From: Anthostomella pinea
Lineage: Eukaryota > Ascomycota > Sordariomycetes > Xylariales > Xylariaceae
Direction: 5' to 3'
Assembly (NCBI GenBank): GCA_963556695.1
Contig: CAUWAG010000003.1
Coordinates: 4,464,001-4,528,000 of the forward strand
DNA: 64,000 nt
This document shows, piece by piece, positions 33,386-44,722 of this stretch. A model generated the notes under the pieces. The model saw only the letters and a list, made by a program, of their open reading frames with translations, was not told the DNA's origin and made no database searches. The translations under genes were made by a program, and so were the position numbers. Within the stretch, counting starts at the first letter, position 1. The number at the start of each line of letters is the position of its first letter.

Positions 33386-34354
33386 GGTGAGTGCAAGGCC
33401 CAAGACTACTATGAGCAAGTTTCACGAACACACCAAGGTTGAAGGGTGTCTGCGGTCAAATACAGCATATATACCCACCCGTGACGTATAAGCTTATCAT
33501 AACTGGAGATAGTATGGATACCGCGCAAGGGCAAGCACGTACCGAGGTGAGGAGAGTTGGAGCTTCTTGGGTTACGTTACATTCCGATATAGTAGATAAT
33601 AGATACAGCACGGGAGTGGGGTACGTACCATATCTTGGAAATATCGAATGCGCGGCCAAGATCAGATACGTGTAGTCAGTCGAGACTCAGTTCGAATCTG
33701 TTTATGAGCTCAGCGTTTTCCACAATTAGGCTTTAAATTCAGACATGGACAAGATTCTTATAGGAGTATGCTGACTATATACAGGGAGAAGAGGGGTTCA
33801 AGCTATCATGACGGAACGATGCTGGGGAAGAGGTTAATCAGGGGCAGGAGTATTGACAACAAATGGGCAGATTGTTGATTATAGTTTCCCGCTCTGCTCT
33901 TTACATCAAGGAACTTTCTCATAGTCTTGCGTGGTTGACTGAACACTTCTGACTGAGCCACACAATCGCCGGGTACCCCTGCGCCCCTGAAGCCCTTGAG
34001 CGTTGTGTGTCTGAGCCTCACGTCAATAATTACCTTTTACATGCTTGATAAAGGCCCATGGAATTGCCGATATGCTGCCGGTACTTTGGTGGCTCGTTAG
34101 AGGGCCATAGATTATAGGTTGGAATATATGGCAGCCAGCAAAATGCCTATGGGCAGACCAAGGGTTCCCATGAAGTAACAATTCACTACGGTAGTACGCG
34201 TGTTGCCGGACGCAGACATATCGCAAAATAAAACGGGTTGCCGTTTACCATTGTTTCATCTTCTGGACAATATACCCGCTATAGTAGTTGTCTCAAACCT
34301 TGGACCTCCAAAGCCCCTGTACATCCGTTGACCCCTTAAGCTTCATGCACCGGT
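33386..34354. other. Intergenic, no gene seen
   Basis: It holds the promoter of the secreted hydrolase-like gene (right after 33385) and otherwise mixed sequence without coding signal. Confidence 0.5.
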
Positions 34355-35633
34355 CTAGGAAATATTGTAGACTGGCTTCTCTGCTGAAATCGGCCTCATG
34401 TAAGTTTCAGTCCTCCCATGCTGCTTTCCGTTCATCAGATGTCCCAGAACGCCGGCGCCCAATATACTCAGACCGTCGGGGGCAATGTGATCCAATCCTC
34501 CGGGCATCAGCCGTACGGGATTGCCTCTCAGCTTGATTTGACCCGCGCGGCCGCTGTCAGTTAGATATTGATAAAAAGCTGCTGCGAACTCTCTTGCGTC
34601 TGGGACGACCGGGAATGTGAACGCTAGTAGGTCATTAGGTGCGTGGTTCATTGGACTGGCCGCGGTTTCAATTGTACGTACCTCCATAGTCGGTCGCAAC
34701 TCCGAACGCTTCATAGGCTGCACCATATATCAGTCTCGTCGGCAGCTTGTCAGGATCATAATTGTTCTTCGGTGGTCGGAATACGGCACATTTCCCCGTA
34801 GGATTGAGTGTGCGAGAGGACATCTCAACCGTAGACTCCTCACTGATACAATCCATCACGAAGTCCACGCCGGTTCCGTCTGTAAATTTGGTCACCTGTT
34901 CTGGCCAGTCGTCTTGTCGATAGTCAAACAGCGCGTCGAAGCTGTACGGATGCTCTTTCAGCATCTGGTGGTGGGAATCTCGTGCGGCACCCAGAAGTCG
35001 GATTGGAACCTGGGAGTGCTGTTTTACGAGGTTGGCGAGCTGGCCCGCGAAGAGACCGAGTGACGAAGAAGCTCCGTATACGAAGACGTTCAGAGGTCGT
35101 CCCAACTTGCTCTGGGGAGCTTCTGGGGTCGGCCAGAAGGGGCACGGGACACCCAGCCGGAAGAAAAGCCCCTGTGCCGCTGTCATGCCGCAGGTGGGGA
35201 TAGTCGATGCCTCCTCGAGAGACATGCTCCGCGGTGACGTACTCTGCGAACGCACCTGGTCGATCATTGACAGAACATGGTATTAGATTCGGGTCAGATA
35301 ATGTACGCACGGCTTCACGGGGCGGAAGGGTCTTTGGACGGGAGTAGCCTCACGAACCTCGTTGCAGGAAGCCTGCCACTCGAGCTCCCACCTTCGCCCT
35401 CGGGTCAGACGAGGTCTGAAGGTCATGACCGATGCCCACGACGATATCTGCAAAATCCATCCCAATGACCCGTTTGGCTGTGCTGCCAGCGGGCACGCAA
35501 CGTACAATGCATCCACTGGGTTCAAGGCAACTGCGTGCACTTTGATGAGAAGCTCGCTGGAACCAGGCACAGGCTTGGGGACCTCCTCGACCCTCGCGGT
35601 ATGCTCGGCGGTGGTAAGTATTAGTGCCTTCAT
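34355..35633 (-). pseudogene. Zinc-type alcohol dehydrogenase / quinone oxidoreductase (enoyl reductase) pseudogene
   Basis: Pieces in different minus-strand frames add up to one medium-chain reductase. The N-terminus from 35633 is MKALILTTAEHTARVEEVPKP with LNPVDALYVA; then, after a shift of frame near 35495, RVIGMDFADIVVGIGHDLQ and KVGARVAGFLQ. Next come NDRPGAFAEYVTAE, a NADPH-binding part (MSLEEASTIPTCGMTAAQ, NVFVYGASSSLGLFAGQLA) and a C-terminal exon ending in SAEKPVYNI. Lesions: the frameshift near 35495, no acceptor site before NDRPG, and a short deletion where YVTAE is joined directly to MSLEEAS in another frame. The later coding parts are open. This is a decayed gene of a family often used as trans-enoyl reductases in polyketide clusters, but no cluster is visible here. 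Confidence 0.8.
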
Positions 35634-36921
35634 GATTGCTGTGATACTTCATGAGCTGGAAACTCTTGATCGTGTTCGCGAACGCTAGGTGTGGTTCGAA
35701 GCTGTCGCCCGGTCTCGTTACTTACAGTGCTATCGCTGCAACATTGCCCCGAGCTTACAAATACAGAAGGGAGCCATAAGTTGGTGGGTTAATGGTGGAT
35801 ATCTGCGCCGCGCGCGGAGCACCAGGGCACAGTTGGCCCTCAAGGACATCAGCTGATCTTCGTGACCGCAGGGCCAAGGAATTGCACATGTCGATCAGGT
35901 ATCAACTAGGTATAGCAGAAGGGGCGGAGGCCAGTGCCCTCCATGTTGATAATGCCATAAACGATGTGAATAAGAACGAGCACGAATACATTGACGAGAG
36001 ACGAGAAGGCCCGTCCGCAGCTGGCAACCGCATTCAACAAGGGATATCATTCAGGCAAGAATGAGAATAGCAGAAACCCGCGAGCAACAGCATGCCCCCG
36101 TCTTCCGCAGTATACAGCACTGGGAAGACCGAAGCGAACATGATAGGCGTCGGCTATCAGCATCGACTGGGAGTCCGTCTCAGATCACTTCTCGGCACTG
36201 CATTTTGGGTTTGTCAACGGAGCTTCCGTCCTGACCCCGTAATTGGCATGGAGACTCCGTGGAGGCTCCGTCTGGGCGCCATGCATCAGCACCACGAGGG
36301 GCTAAGCGGTGATACCTCACCCCAGATGAACGTTCTTTCCGCGGGCAAGACTCGACTGTCCCGTCACCTTGAGACTTGCCCCTGTCAAAGCCGAGATGCC
36401 GGCAGGTCTCAAAGACCACGTCGAGTTCAACGGTGCGGAACCGATCGTAGCCAGTTACTACATCACTACACCATGGCCGGCGACGACACGGGCGTGTCGT
36501 ACGTATCGATCTTCAACCACGGACGCACGCTCGGCGGCGTCAAGCTTTGCTCTGTTACAGCGAACACAGCAGTCTATATAATAAACAGGAAGGTACCTAG
36601 GTAGTTGTTACCTAGATCATACTTGCCCGGGTCGTTCTTGCCCGGCTAGAAAGTTTGTTAATATTGGAAGGGGCGAACCTAATGTTGGAAGGTACGAACT
36701 GTAGAGCAATCGCTGACTGGAATTGGCAAGACCTGGTACGGTAGTCGACCACGACTCGCATTCTTCCCGGCCACATCCCTCTCCCTTCTGAATCCACTTC
36801 ACCCGCCTCGGCACACAGTAACACTTGCCCCAAGAACGGCGCTTCATAGTTCACCACTCAGCCAACCTTCTGACGTCTGGAGGCACCTTCGGACGCATAC
36901 CTCCGCGTTCGTCTCTTCGCA
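35634..36921. other. Gene-poor stretch
   Basis: A plus-strand frame at 36092-36604 has no known motif and is not called. Near 36620-36700 there are short direct repeats (TTGCCCGG twice; ATTGGAAGG and GTTGGAAGG followed by CGAAC-like ends). No gene is supported. Confidence 0.4.
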
Positions 36922-37755
36922 ATGGAGCCGTCGAGAAGTGGAAAGACAGGCAGTAGTACTCCAACGATGCAGCTTTCAGCGACCACGGCAAGCGCATCGG
37001 AGAAGCTCTTCAGCATGCAGGAGCTCTTCGACGAGGTCTTCGTGTGGCTATTCAATATCGTCGAGGAGGAGGCATATGGCGAAAATTCTGATTCCGATGA
37101 GTGGTTAGTCGGCGACGATGAGAGGTATGCGATGCGAGACAGCTTCCTTGCCGCCTACGTCTCGTTGATGTGCTGTCGTCAAGTTTGCACGCAATGGCAC
37201 GCCCGGATTTCTTCCTCAAGCAAACTGCAGCGACTTTGCTGGCGAATCGCTGGTCCAATACCCCAGACTACAGAAAACGAACTCCCGACAATCGAACTGA
37301 ACCCTACTCTCCCCGCGCTGGATGCGAAAGAACACTATGGCTTCAGGTCCTCGGCGCCGTCCATTTTCCTCGCCAAGGGGAGGGAATTCCTCGCTTACCT
37401 GCCCTTGGCACGCAAGGAACTCTACGCCGCCATTCACGCCTTTCGGTCCCCAGTCTCCATCGTGGATATATTTGTCTCCTCCTATACGGAAGACACGCCC
37501 CTTCAATACCGAGCCGAATCCAAGGGCCCGCCCTACTGGAAGTTTTGTGATGCTGACGGCGATTATCTGCACGAGGGTTGCCGGTTGGCAACATACGTAA
37601 ACGATACAGGCATCACCGTCGGACAACTGGTCATATCGCAGATGAGACCTTCCGGGCGTATCCAAGTCTTACACGTATCCTTGTCAAGTCTGCCGAGCAC
37701 ATCAAGACGAAACGTTTGGCAGCTTTGGCGGCCGAAGTCGTCGACGAGTCAGTAA
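36922..37755 (+). pseudogene. F-box-like protein with a frameshift near its end
   Basis: The frame starts with a Ser/Thr-rich leader, then an F-box-like helix pair (SEKLFSMQELFDEVFVWLF ... CRQVCTQWHARISSSSKLQRLCWR) and a C-terminal part with WKFCDADGDYLHEG and GITVGQLV, a layout seen in many mould F-box proteins. From about 37640 the natural peptide moves to the next frame (DETFRAYPSLTRILVKSAEH, then KTKRLAALAAEVVDES) and reaches a good GTAAGT donor at 37753. In the original frame the tail is nonsense and ends at 37755. A single-base indel near 37635-37645 explains this. F-box proteins link substrates to SCF ubiquitin ligases; the target is unknown. A sequencing error cannot be excluded. Confidence 0.7.
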
Positions 37756-38645
37756 GTAGTCCTCATCTTCAACAAGCAGGATGTCCACATAATAACGCCG
37801 GATCCTTCATAGTCAGTTACCAGGAAACAGTTGCTTCTGGAGGACGGAGATTGTGTTATGTATCGGATCCGGGAAGAGTTCTGAGATGTTTGTGCCTGTA
37901 ATGGCGACAAGGATGATCTGGGTCTCGGGGTGATTTCGAGCTCAGGGAATACTTAACGCCAATCCGAATTTCCCGAACGCGGCAATACTACTACATCATC
38001 AGCACCACTGAGCGACCAAGACGCTGTGTGGTCAGCTTCAGAACCGAGCTATGGTTACTGACACTCTTTCACACGATATCAATTCGCGATCCAACGGCAA
38101 GGCTAGACGAGTAGATAGGCAGGGAGCGAGAGATTCCTTGAAGGCAAGATGGGAGAGTGCTTCTTTACCAAGGTATATGGAACTTGAATGAATGGCTCTC
38201 TATCTTACGGATTCGAAAGGATCTGACTAGTAGTTACAAGATGTCTTTGAGCAAGGCGCCTATAGCACGAGATATTGTATGCTTGTCATGCTCTGCTCTA
38301 TGAACCAAGAACTTCACACCATAGAAGCAAGAAGACCTGCCAGGTTACTCAACTTGTTGAAATAGACTTCGATGGTTATGACGTGAGTTGAAGGATGCAT
38401 ACTCAAAGTAGGCAAGCAGGATCGTTGTCTTCTTTGTGAGCTCTCTAGTGAACACGGGCGTCTGAATCAAAGGGTGCTTGTCCGTGTCAGTGTCCAACTG
38501 CCAAGCTTAGAGCCTATTTCATATAAGAACTCTCCGTTGGCAACTTTACCAGGGACTGGTACCAAAAACTGATTGCAGGTTGCCACCTACGAATGTATCA
38601 TCCTCAAACCTATCGACCATTTCCTAAGTCACCACAGACACCAAT
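37756..38645. other. Intergenic; possible last exon of the F-box gene at its start
   Basis: The first 70 bases look like an intron following the GTAAGT donor at 37753. No clear exon follows. The rest shows no gene and includes the promoter of the 2EXR gene. Confidence 0.4.
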
Positions 38646-39701
38646 ATGGCCAGCTTCCCAAGCTTCAGCCGTCTCCCTTCCGAGCTACGAGTCGTGATCT
38701 GGAACATGGTACTCCACCAAGAAACCCAGCAACGCCTCGTGGTCCTCCACGATCTCCGGGTCATGCCCTTTAAACACCTCATCAGTCCCCTCCTCTCGGT
38801 GAACTACGAGGGCCGTCAATGTGCACGAGCTTTCTACGACGTCAAGCTTGATATCTACGAGGTGCCCCCATCGCAATTCGATCCCCACTTCGGTCCACGA
38901 CACGGCTCCCCAAACATGCCCGACAACATCGGTGAATGGAATGATGAAACCGAAAGCAACCCCCCAGACGATTCTTCGAACAATTACTCGGAAGACATAG
39001 GCGTCTCCGAAGGCGACTCCCCAGACAGTTCATCGGACAGTCACTCTGAAGAAATAGGTAGCTACGAACGCCTACAACTCGATGTCCTCGACACAATCGA
39101 CAATATCGAAGTCACCGGTACGAAGAAAGGCGCAATCTTCATCAGTCCTGCCTTCGACACGTTCGTCATCGGGATCGACTGCGTACAGCAGTTCTGCTTC
39201 GAGAAGACGTGCGAGCTTGTTGGGCGGCCACTGGCGGATTGGGAGTTGCCGTGGTACCATATCTCAGCGAGTATGTCCCCGGAAGCGTGCCGTGCTGTGC
39301 AGAGGCTGGCCCTCCTCGAGAACATGGAGGATGTAGGGGACCCTTGGATCTTTGAGGCCGCCGAAACTGTAAGATTACAGATTTGCGAGTATGAAGAGCA
39401 CCACGTCGACCGGCTCTGGAGACGAGGAACCTTCGAAGGGGTCCGGGTCCACGAACACCTCTGGCTCTGGAGCGACGCGGGCTTCATGTCCGAGGTCGAT
39501 CGCGCCGGTGGAAGGGGGTCGTCCCATGATTTCCGACGGTGGGTTTGGAGGACAAGAACAAGGGGGGAGAGCAAGGAGAGGATGCTGGTGGATGTGGAGC
39601 GGTACTTGGAACAACTGGAGATGATACGCGCTGAGAAAGAAAATCATTCCTATTATGGAAGTCTTCGACCGCAATGGATGAGCCAGACCCAAATGCTCTA
39701 A
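38646..39701 (+). CDS. 2EXR-domain protein, 351 residues
   Basis: A single-exon frame starts MASFPSFSRLPSELRVVIWNMVL, the first of the two ExR motifs that define the fungal 2EXR family, followed by LISPLLSVNYEGRQCARAFY. An acidic Ser/Asp/Asn-rich insert at about residues 97-140 contains two imperfect repeats (DDSSNNYSEDIGVSEGD and DSSSDSHSEEIGSYE). The C-terminal part has FISPAFDTFVIGID and a coiled-coil-prone end. 2EXR proteins are very numerous in moulds and resemble F-box proteins in layout, but their role is not known. There is no signal peptide. The frame is intact. Confidence 0.88.
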   Translation: MASFPSFSRLPSELRVVIWNMVLHQETQQRLVVLHDLRVMPFKHLISPLLSVNYEGRQCARAFYDVKLDIYEVPPSQFDPHFGPRHGSPNMPDNIGEWNDETESNPPDDSSNNYSEDIGVSEGDSPDSSSDSHSEEIGSYERLQLDVLDTIDNIEVTGTKKGAIFISPAFDTFVIGIDCVQQFCFEKTCELVGRPLADWELPWYHISASMSPEACRAVQRLALLENMEDVGDPWIFEAAETVRLQICEYEEHHVDRLWRRGTFEGVRVHEHLWLWSDAGFMSEVDRAGGRGSSHDFRRWVWRTRTRGESKERMLVDVERYLEQLEMIRAEKENHSYYGSLRPQWMSQTQML

Positions 39702-40430
39702 AATACAACAAAAAGCAGAGCCCCCATACTGTACGCAGAGTCTAACGGAATGAAACGCCACCATGCGGAAGAAGAGTATCCAGTCGAGGGCTACGTCTGG
39801 GGCGTGGGACAAGGTAGGGGACTGGACGAGGAGAATGTGTTTCGGTAGATCGTGATTCAGCTTCCTGGTGCTACTCGGATCTTGCAATCAGTTCCTGCGG
39901 GTCGAGTCGGCTTACAGAGACTAACCTCTTCATCTGATCATTCGCTGTGGATTTGAGTTCATGAAATTGAGGCGGTTCACCTCGATTGCCTTCGAGCAGG
40001 CTTAGCAGTCGGCTACATAATAGGGGTCCTCTTGAAAGTCCTCATGATGATACCTAACTATGAAAGAGATAGTGTTGAGGTTGGATTGGGCGGGCTGGCA
40101 AGTCGGTAAGGCCACAATCGTGGGTCGTGAGGGACACCAAGTTCAAATCCGAAACCATCGCTCTCGGGTCTTATGGATCTTTTCGAGCAGTCATCGTGCT
40201 GGCCGACGTTGATCTACGGGGGTCGCGACCGTAAGTTAATCTAACAAAGTAGCTCGACCTTTTTAGACTATGATGTAGCCGGAAGTAGGGCATCAACAAT
40301 GAGTCCCAGTACAACCCACGTCACTGCCAGCTCACATGGCGTACCGCTCTTGATCTGGCGCCTTGGAAAATCCACGGTCCTGGTGGGTTCACCTATGAGC
40401 TGTTCTGAAAACTTCGTTTTTTTGGCTCCT
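39702..40430. other. Spacer between convergent genes
   Basis: No gene. Around 40090-40150 there is a weak pol III-like A box and a B-box-like GTTCAAATCC, but the stems do not pair as a tRNA. Confidence 0.45.
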
Positions 40431-42156
40431 CTATCCTTCGACAGTGTTTCTTGCGGTGTTCCGCCGTTGAGGGTGTATCATAGACCGGACACGCCTAGCA
40501 CCCAGCTCAGGCGCTTTTATAGACTTGAGATCTAGCATATGATACCCCTTTTTAAAGTCGCTGACTCTAGAGCGGACAGGAGTCCGACGCTCCTTTTCAT
40601 CTCCCTGCAACAGCCGGAACATTCCTTTATCTTGGTGGCTCTTTGCCAGGCTACAGATTCTCGCCCAGCAACCATGCGCCTCATCTCCAGATCGCCGGCC
40701 TTGGAAGGGCCAGTGCCGTAGAAGTTGCTCCAGAAGATCTTGCTCGCGAAGGCTCATCAGCCAGAGTGCTATGTCAGCAGAGCGAAAGAACGCGTCCGTG
40801 ACCATAGCGGCCCAAGACCAAAGCGATGTTTTATAGTCGTAAACTGCTTGAAGCCACGCCTGAGGATCAAGAGTGTACATCCGTATCATGAGGACAGCGA
40901 TCAATTTGAACCGATCATCCTCGTAGTCAGGCTCGTCGTGTTCTTGTTCATACCGGTACTCCGTCGCTGTGGGGGCAAGGCCAAGGATGCAGAGCTCGGT
41001 GAAGAATTGGAGACCGGGAGCTGAGCACTCGCCAGTGCGAGACAGGCAGTCGACCACGCAAGTGTCGTCAGGTGTCGTGGGGGTGTTTGTCTTAAGATAA
41101 AACTCTGCGCACCAGATATGTGCATACACGCGAATGTGCGAGTTCTCTAGGTAGGGATTTCCCAACTCAGACAACCGCAAAAGTTCCCGGGAAAGCCATA
41201 ATAATGGCTGCCAATACCGACTGTCATACCAAAGCCGTGGGTGGTGCTCTCTAACCCTCCTTGCCACATCACAGAATTCCTCAGGCTGTGTTGAGACAGT
41301 GGGTAACGCCCTCTGCAACAGATAGAAGGCCACAGTTGTAGGTATGGGCTGGAAGCTATGCCGCCACTGCTCGAGATCCTCGCATAACTGCGTCTTGACG
41401 TCAAACCTTTGTAGCAATCGGCGGAAGGTGCGTGGTGTGTCGGCATGCGTGGCCTTCAGAACAATCAATAAGGCGTCGAGATCTCCTATTTGACAATTCG
41501 CCAACTGATACTCGGGCACGGAGTTGATAAGGACCTCTCGCAGCTCCCGCAGAGTGCATATCGTCTCGTTCTCGGTCTCGATGCGTTTTAGGTGTACTCG
41601 GTGAAGTTGTTCGAGCATCATCTCGCCGACCTCGACATGTCCCTTGAGCGCATGGAGAAACTTGAGTTCAGTAACGGTAAGATAGCCGGAATGAGCCTCG
41701 TATTGCAGGTCATGGCTGATGCCAGCCCACGCGTCCATGAGCACCGACCGAAGCTGGATCTCGAATCTGTAGTCCGCGTATTTTCCGGCAGGGCCCCGAT
41801 CGCTTTCGTAGAGAGAGACCCATACGTGGTCTGCAACATACTGGCCGAAGGTATTCTGGTATATTCCCGGCTCATGCGGCTTCCAGTCTCGGTCAAATGG
41901 TCGCATCGATTCGAAAAGGAACTTCTTTTTCAACATCTGGATCACTCGGTCCTCCTGGTCAGGGAAATAGAGCGCGATGCGCAGGCCGACAAAGTCAAGT
42001 TTGTTATCCATAATGGATTCATGATCGCAATATGGTTTCAGCGAGCTCCTTCTCCGCAGTTTCTTCGTCAGGGAGTCGTCGGTCTTGACGCGGCCGGTGA
42101 CATTGGCCGCCACGTTGATGCCTTTGAGACCGGCAATGCAGATTTCCTTGGCACTA

Positions 42157-44320
42157 ACATCTCACCCCCCCCTGCGGACCACCCCCCCACGGACCACTCC
42201 ACACCACACCACTCTCATTCAGATGAAGCCATCTACAACCACCACAGTTGCTAAATACACTAAGGTCGTGGTGTTCTAACCATAATACAGCTCCCAGAAT
42301 CCGATTCCGACCCTAAATCTTCACCAGGGACCTCTTGTGGGACCTCTTCGCCTGCAGCGGAGTCCCTATAGACCCTCCTGTTCCTCAGCTCCATTTTGGC
42401 CTCCCTTATGTTAGCCATTATAACGAATCGTTCCCCTGGTGTTGGTTTGACTGCTTTTCGAGTGGTATTAGCCTTTTTAACCACTTGAGCCTCAAGCAGC
42501 TCATATTTGGCCCGTAGATTTGTAATGGTAACAGCCTGAACATCCATGGCCTTGCCAGCCTTCCGTACCAACAAGCGCTCAGAGGGCCCCCCAAAGGAAG
42601 GGTCCTTTCTTTCGAGCTTTTAAGCACTCTCCTGCAAAGCCCGGCTTCCAGAGGGTGTTGTGATAATGGTTTTAGCTACCATCTCAAGAAAATTTGGTGT
42701 TGTGGCTCGCTCGGAAGCCTTAGGGTCCCTCTGGCGGGCCCTGGCCACCCCCTTGTCCTCCAGAATCATATATTTCGACTTCAATGCCTCTGTTCTGTTG
42801 TGAGGAACAATCCCAGTCTTTTTCCAGGCAATTCTGATGTTGAGGAGCATCATTGTGTCCTTCCGGGCCTGCTCATAGCACTCCAAAACCTCCTCCTTAG
42901 ATGGCCTGAGTCCCAGACGGCCGCTGGGCGTCTCCTGGAGTAAGGTCTTCAACCTCTTCTTCACCAAATTGAAGACTCCCACATCTAATACCTGGACTAC
43001 ATGGGAGCAGTGAGGTTCATAAAAGATCAACCATACTTTGTTTCTTAAGCAGGTGGCTAGGAACTGTGACGGCTGTGGCGGCCTGCACAGACCTTCCCAC
43101 ATGACAAGTGGATACCTCCTAATAGGGGAAGGATCTGACCAGAGGATCCCCTTAAAGGGGCAACCTCCCACTGTACCTATCTCTCTCTCTCTCTTCCTTT
43201 CCTCTCTAGTCTTGATATTCTCGTCAATAGAGTAATAGCTGCTTGCTGCCGGCCATGTCCCAGCTCCTCAGTACGCTCGCCGTGACAGGAACTCGTCATT
43301 TGTGTGGGAGTCGTGGCCATCACACACCAAAACCACCCATGTGTTGCCATGGACCTCCCGAATGTGAGGAATAAAGATACGTTGAAGCCATTCTAACGCA
43401 ATGGGATTCGAGGTCCATCCATTAGGCGACGTAATAAACCTCTAGTCAGTGAATTTACCCTCATTTTGGTTGCTAAACCACTGGGCTTGTACGTTAACCC
43501 CCTTGAGAATCACCAGCGGCGGCAAGGTCTCACTTGATCCGCTCACACACTCTAGGGCAGTTATCCATTCATCCTTCTCAACCCCTTTCTTCATAGCCAC
43601 GTTGCCGGAGGCCTCGGAGACCACCCAATGGGAGTCCCCAACCCCCTGGGCGATTCCCATTTCGTCGACGTTGTACCAGCGTGCTGGCATGAGGTTAACC
43701 ATATCAGGGGCGTCATACCAATCAAAAAAAATGTTGATATTTGCCGCTATAGCACTATTCACTCGGTTATAGTCGATAACACAAGACTTCATTATCTTGA
43801 CTTCCGGGTTTCGAGACAGGAACTTAGATGCCCAATTTTTCTCTAATTCTTGAGCATCCCCGGTGGCATGGAGCATCCGCTGGGCCATGAGACGGAACTT
43901 AGAGACCGCCGGAGAATACCCTAGCCGTGCTTGCCCCAGGGCTCAGCTTGCCAGCTTATGTTCGAGATATGATGAGAGAGCCTGTTGGAGAGCGCTGGTC
44001 TCATTCCGCGTTGGGGTGCCAGAGATTCGTCGGTTGACGTATGAGCGACTGATTTGCCATTCGAGGGCTGACGAGTGGACTGGAGCTCCGCGTTGGATGG
44101 CCAAAATGGCGACTTCAGCTTTTATTTGACGGTCATAAAATGACATCATGAGATTCAACAGTGGATAAGGATTCAAATAGTGTGCTTTGTGGAAAAAAAG
44201 ATGCAAAAGTGATGGTGTAGATGGTGGATCACCATAATCCTGGTGGTTAGTGAATTACGCGTTTGTGGGTCAGAACGCGCTGGTCCGCGGGGGGGTGGTC
44301 TGCAGGGGGGTGGGAGATGT
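42157..44320 (-). mobile_element. pogo/Fot1-like DNA transposon copy 2, complete ends
   Basis: The element has terminal inverted repeats starting ACATCTCACCCCCCC on the left and, read inwards, ACATCTCCCACCCCC on the right, of about 30 bases, flanked by TA on both sides (42155-42156 and 44321-44322). It carries on the minus strand a HTH region (AEVAILAIQRGAPVHSSALE), then the DDE transposase. In-frame stops lie near 43943, 43442 and 42620 (Arg or Trp codons changed by transitions), so the transposase is dead. A solo Gypsy LTR lies inside it at 43065-43287. Without that insert it would be about 1.94 kb. Confidence 0.93.
43065..43287 (+). repeat. Solo Gypsy LTR nested in pogo copy 2
   Basis: The 223-base LTR (TGTGACGGC ... 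CGCCGTGACA) matches the Gypsy LTR at 4761-4972. It is flanked by a perfect 5-base target duplication GGAAC (43060-43064 and 43288-43292). In pogo copy 1 the same site has only one GGAAC (as GTTCC on the other strand), which proves the empty site. There are no internal retroelement genes, so it arose by LTR-LTR recombination. Confidence 0.95.
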
Positions 44321-44390
44321 TATCTTTCAGTCGCTCCCAGTCGCTACGCTCGCGATGGTACGTTGCTATGAAATTTTCGATGACGTCCAT

Positions 44391-44722
44391 GGTGTAGATC
44401 TATCTCAGAAATGCGGTTAGGGTTGATGGAAGGGACTGGTGCCAGGGGAGTTGATGGTGAAGAAGGGCGGTAGGAATCTACAATTCCCTAATCATAAGGG
44501 TGGTATGCAGTATATGTGTGTCTCTATTGCTCAGCCGCAAGTGTGCGGGGTTTTCATGTTGGCGATAGACCACCAATCTGTAAGCATGTACGTGATGGAC
44601 CATGGTGGCGCAGCTTACCCGTTCATTGGGCAAGATGCAGGCTCAGGCCAACAGATGGAGCCGGAATAGGGCAGTGATCGAGCCAACTCCCCTTTCAGGC
44701 ACCGTTTACGAGAATGTGCCTA
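44391..44722. promoter_or_regulatory. Upstream region of the RelA/SpoT-like gene
   Basis: This 332-base stretch lies between the gene's ATG and the second pogo element, so it should hold the core promoter. No clear TATA box was identified. Confidence 0.5.

Larger units (their letters stand above)
40431..44390 (-). pseudogene. RelA/SpoT-domain protein gene split by a pogo transposon
   Basis: The start is the ATG at 44390 in a strong context (CACCATGG). The first 70 bases of the frame (44390-44321) are followed by the pogo element 42157-44320, then the frame resumes at 42154 and runs to the stop at 40431. Leaving out the element and one TA joins the two parts exactly in frame, 597 codons with no stop. 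The RelA/SpoT synthetase fold is visible: a GRVKTDDSLTKKLRRR start, LDFVGLRIALYFPDQEDRV, and RFEIQLRSVLMDAWAGISHDLQYE. About 400 residues of mostly helical sequence follow. Bacterial RelA/SpoT enzymes make or remove (p)ppGpp; fungal homologues are poorly studied. As it stands the N-terminus is cut off, but a shorter product could start at an internal Met. Confidence 0.85.

Noticed and set aside
36092..36604. 170-codon plus-strand frame
   Set aside because: No recognisable motif and composition like the flanking non-coding DNA.
40088..40160. Possible tRNA with A-box-like TGGCAAGTCGG and B-box-like GTTCAAATCC
   Set aside because: The A box is one base short, the T stem does not pair, and there is no anticodon stem with a 7-base loop.
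41592..42254. 220-codon plus-strand frame
   Set aside because: It is antisense to the RelA/SpoT-like gene and has no motif of its own.
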